This document shows positions 35,642 to 36,540 of a stretch of 36,540 bases of DNA, piece by piece. Both the position numbers and the translations under genes were made by a program. This DNA comes from Wolbachia endosymbiont of Cylisticus convexus. GTDB lineage: Bacteria; Pseudomonadota; Alphaproteobacteria; Rickettsiales; Anaplasmataceae. Below the pieces are notes generated by a model. That model searched no databases, was not told where the DNA came from, and worked only from the letters and a program-made list of their open reading frames with translations. Location: assembly GCF_003344345.1 (NCBI RefSeq), contig NZ_QPIP01000004.1, forward strand, positions 1 through 36,540, given 5' to 3'. Within the stretch, counting starts at the first letter, position 1. Each line of letters begins with the position of its first letter.

Positions 35642-36540
35642 GGGAATGTTCAAAAAAGTGTGTCAAACCGAAAAAAAGTAATTTATATCAATTTAAAAAT
35701 GGAGGTTTGACAATGAGTCAAAAAGTAGTAAACAGAACTAACGGATTGGTAGATTATAAAGAGTTGGAAACAAATATCCTGTCGTCTATACGAGAAGGAA
35801 GACCGTTGACAGGAAAGGAGGGAGCATTAACACCATTTATAAAAAAGCTGCTGGAGGCGAGTCTAGAAGGTGAAATAGAAAACCATTTATTAGCTGAAAG
35901 TGAAGAAAATAATCGCAGAAATGGGAGGAATGGAAAGACTTTACGTACAAGTGCAGGTTCATTTGAGCTGTTAACGCCAAGAGATAGAGAAGGAAGTTTT
36001 GAGCCGCAAATAGTCAAAAAAAGGCAAACAAGCTTACATCCAGAGCTTGAAACGAAGATTTTGAGCACATTTGCCAGTGGTATGAGCTATAGAGATATAG
36101 CGTCACACGTTGAGGAAATTTATGATCACAAAATATCGGTAGCAGAGATATCAAGTATTACCGACAAATTACTGCCTATAATCAATGAATGGCGTAGTCG
36201 TCCACTGCAATCAGTATACCCGATAGTATTTATGGATGGGATGTTCTTTAAGGTCAAGGAGGATGGACATTGCGTAAGTAAATGTATGTACAATATATTG
36301 GGCATAGACCAAAATGGCAGAAAAGAAGTCCTGGGCTTTTATTTGGCTGAAAGTGAAGGAGCTAACTTTTGGTTGGAAGTGCTAAATAACCTCAAAGAAA
36401 GAGGAGTAGAAGATATTCTGATTGCATGTGTAGATGGGCTAAAAAGCTTTCCTGCAGCCATCAACAGTGTATTTCCCAGTGCAGAAGTGCAGCTATGTAT
36501 AGTACACCAAATAAGAAATTCTCTGAAATATGTATCCAGT
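35642..36540 (+). mobile_element. IS256-family insertion sequence, left part
   Basis: The left end is placed near 35642, where GGGAATGTTCAAAAAAGTGT followed by GTCAAACC resembles IS256-family terminal repeats. The transposase begins 70 bases further. The right end lies beyond the window, so the repeat pair cannot be verified. Confidence 0.7.
35713..36540 (+). CDS. IS256-family (Mutator) transposase, partial at right edge
   Basis: An open frame of 276 residues runs off the window. It has the IS256-type N-terminus (ALTPFIKKLLEASLEGEIEN), KTLRTSAGSFELLTPRDREG, the helix-turn-helix-like GMSYRDIASHVEEIY, the first catalytic Asp in YPIVFMDGMFFKVK, the second in IACVDGLKSFPAAI, and the family CIVHQIRNSLKYV box. 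The third acid lies off the edge. A GGAGG site precedes the ATG by 7 bases. The frame is intact so far, so the element may be active. Confidence 0.92.
   Translation, partial: MSQKVVNRTNGLVDYKELETNILSSIREGRPLTGKEGALTPFIKKLLEASLEGEIENHLLAESEENNRRNGRNGKTLRTSAGSFELLTPRDREGSFEPQIVKKRQTSLHPELETKILSTFASGMSYRDIASHVEEIYDHKISVAEISSITDKLLPIINEWRSRPLQSVYPIVFMDGMFFKVKEDGHCVSKCMYNILGIDQNGRKEVLGFYLAESEGANFWLEVLNNLKERGVEDILIACVDGLKSFPAAINSVFPSAEVQLCIVHQIRNSLKYVSS

Larger units (their letters stand above)
35138..35712. other. long non-coding region before the sigma gene
   Basis: About 575 bases without a supportable gene. It should hold the promoter of the early operon. Contents: two 19-base direct repeats (35215-35233, 35267-35285), a short hairpin AGGTT/AACCT near 35301-35317, three CGTTCCTA words at 35505-35598, and from about 35642 the end of the IS256-type element. 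Confidence 0.5.
25860..36540. mobile_element. phage WO-like prophage, recombinase and early region
   Basis: The block begins at the cut comM gene with an integrase-type serine recombinase and continues with phage replication and regulatory genes: two RepA-like ATPases, one with Toprim, a P-loop ATPase of phage type, a small sigma factor and an unknown divergent pair. No head, tail or lysis genes are seen before the right edge. An IS256-family element lies at the far end. Phage WO is the known temperate phage of Wolbachia and uses a large serine recombinase, so this is the natural identification. Confidence 0.8.

Noticed and set aside
1..36540. CRISPR arrays, tRNA or rRNA genes
   Set aside because: No regularly spaced repeats with unique spacers and no tRNA T-arm or rRNA-like sequence were seen on reading either strand; a covariance-model scan would be decisive.

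Overview
The window reads as a chromosome segment of Wolbachia (Alphaproteobacteria, Rickettsiales, Anaplasmataceae) with the start of a phage WO-type prophage. Reasons: high A+T; FtsZ, CtrA, UvrA, SdhB and PdhB of a Wolbachia/Ehrlichia type; an ankyrin-repeat protein; a VirB2-like pilin; decayed insertion sequences; short palindromic repeats; and a large serine recombinase sitting in comM. The assignment comes from recognising the proteins, not from a database search.

Layout. 1-8018: comF and uvrA on minus; an ankyrin/coiled-coil/membrane protein and pdhB on plus; a VirB2-like pilin on minus; lepB on plus. 8033-11158: a minus-strand Fe-S assembly operon iscU-iscA-hscB-hscA, without iscS or ferredoxin next to it. 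Its hscA carries an in-frame palindromic element and its HscB lacks the HPD tripeptide. 11335-13585: ftsY and radA, convergent and overlapping. 13586-15892: a decayed island holding a C-terminal piece of a heme-copper oxidase subunit I, a degenerate IS4-like element with recognisable terminal inverted repeats, and a broken coiled-coil ORF. 15893-20439: ctrA, then gpsA, pgpA (frame broken in a T tract), a GNAT acetyltransferase and a PAS-domain protein without a kinase domain. 20443-24427: sdhB, ybeY, an EVE-domain protein, ftsZ (frame broken twice in short homopolymers) and a small membrane protein with a textbook promoter and terminator. 24437-25870: comM, frame-broken and cut at its 5' end.

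25860-36540: prophage. From the comM junction come a serine recombinase (one frameshift) with a small coupled leader ORF; a divergent pair of unrecognised genes (27759-30030); and a minus-strand early operon read in the order sigma-70-like factor, P-loop ATPase, small unknown protein, RepA-like ATPase, Toprim/RepA-like primase-helicase. An IS256-family element enters at about 35642 and runs off the right edge. Structural phage genes are not in the window.

Five frame breaks (pgpA, ftsZ twice, comM, recombinase) are each corrected by changing one base in a homopolymer. Because ftsZ is among them, sequencing error is the leading explanation. A further break in the phage ATPase gene is not obviously in a homopolymer. 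The best candidates for something undescribed are the 27759-30030 gene pair, the repeat-derived peptide inside HscA, and the two replication ATPases that share a cysteine-less CHC2-like N-terminal module.
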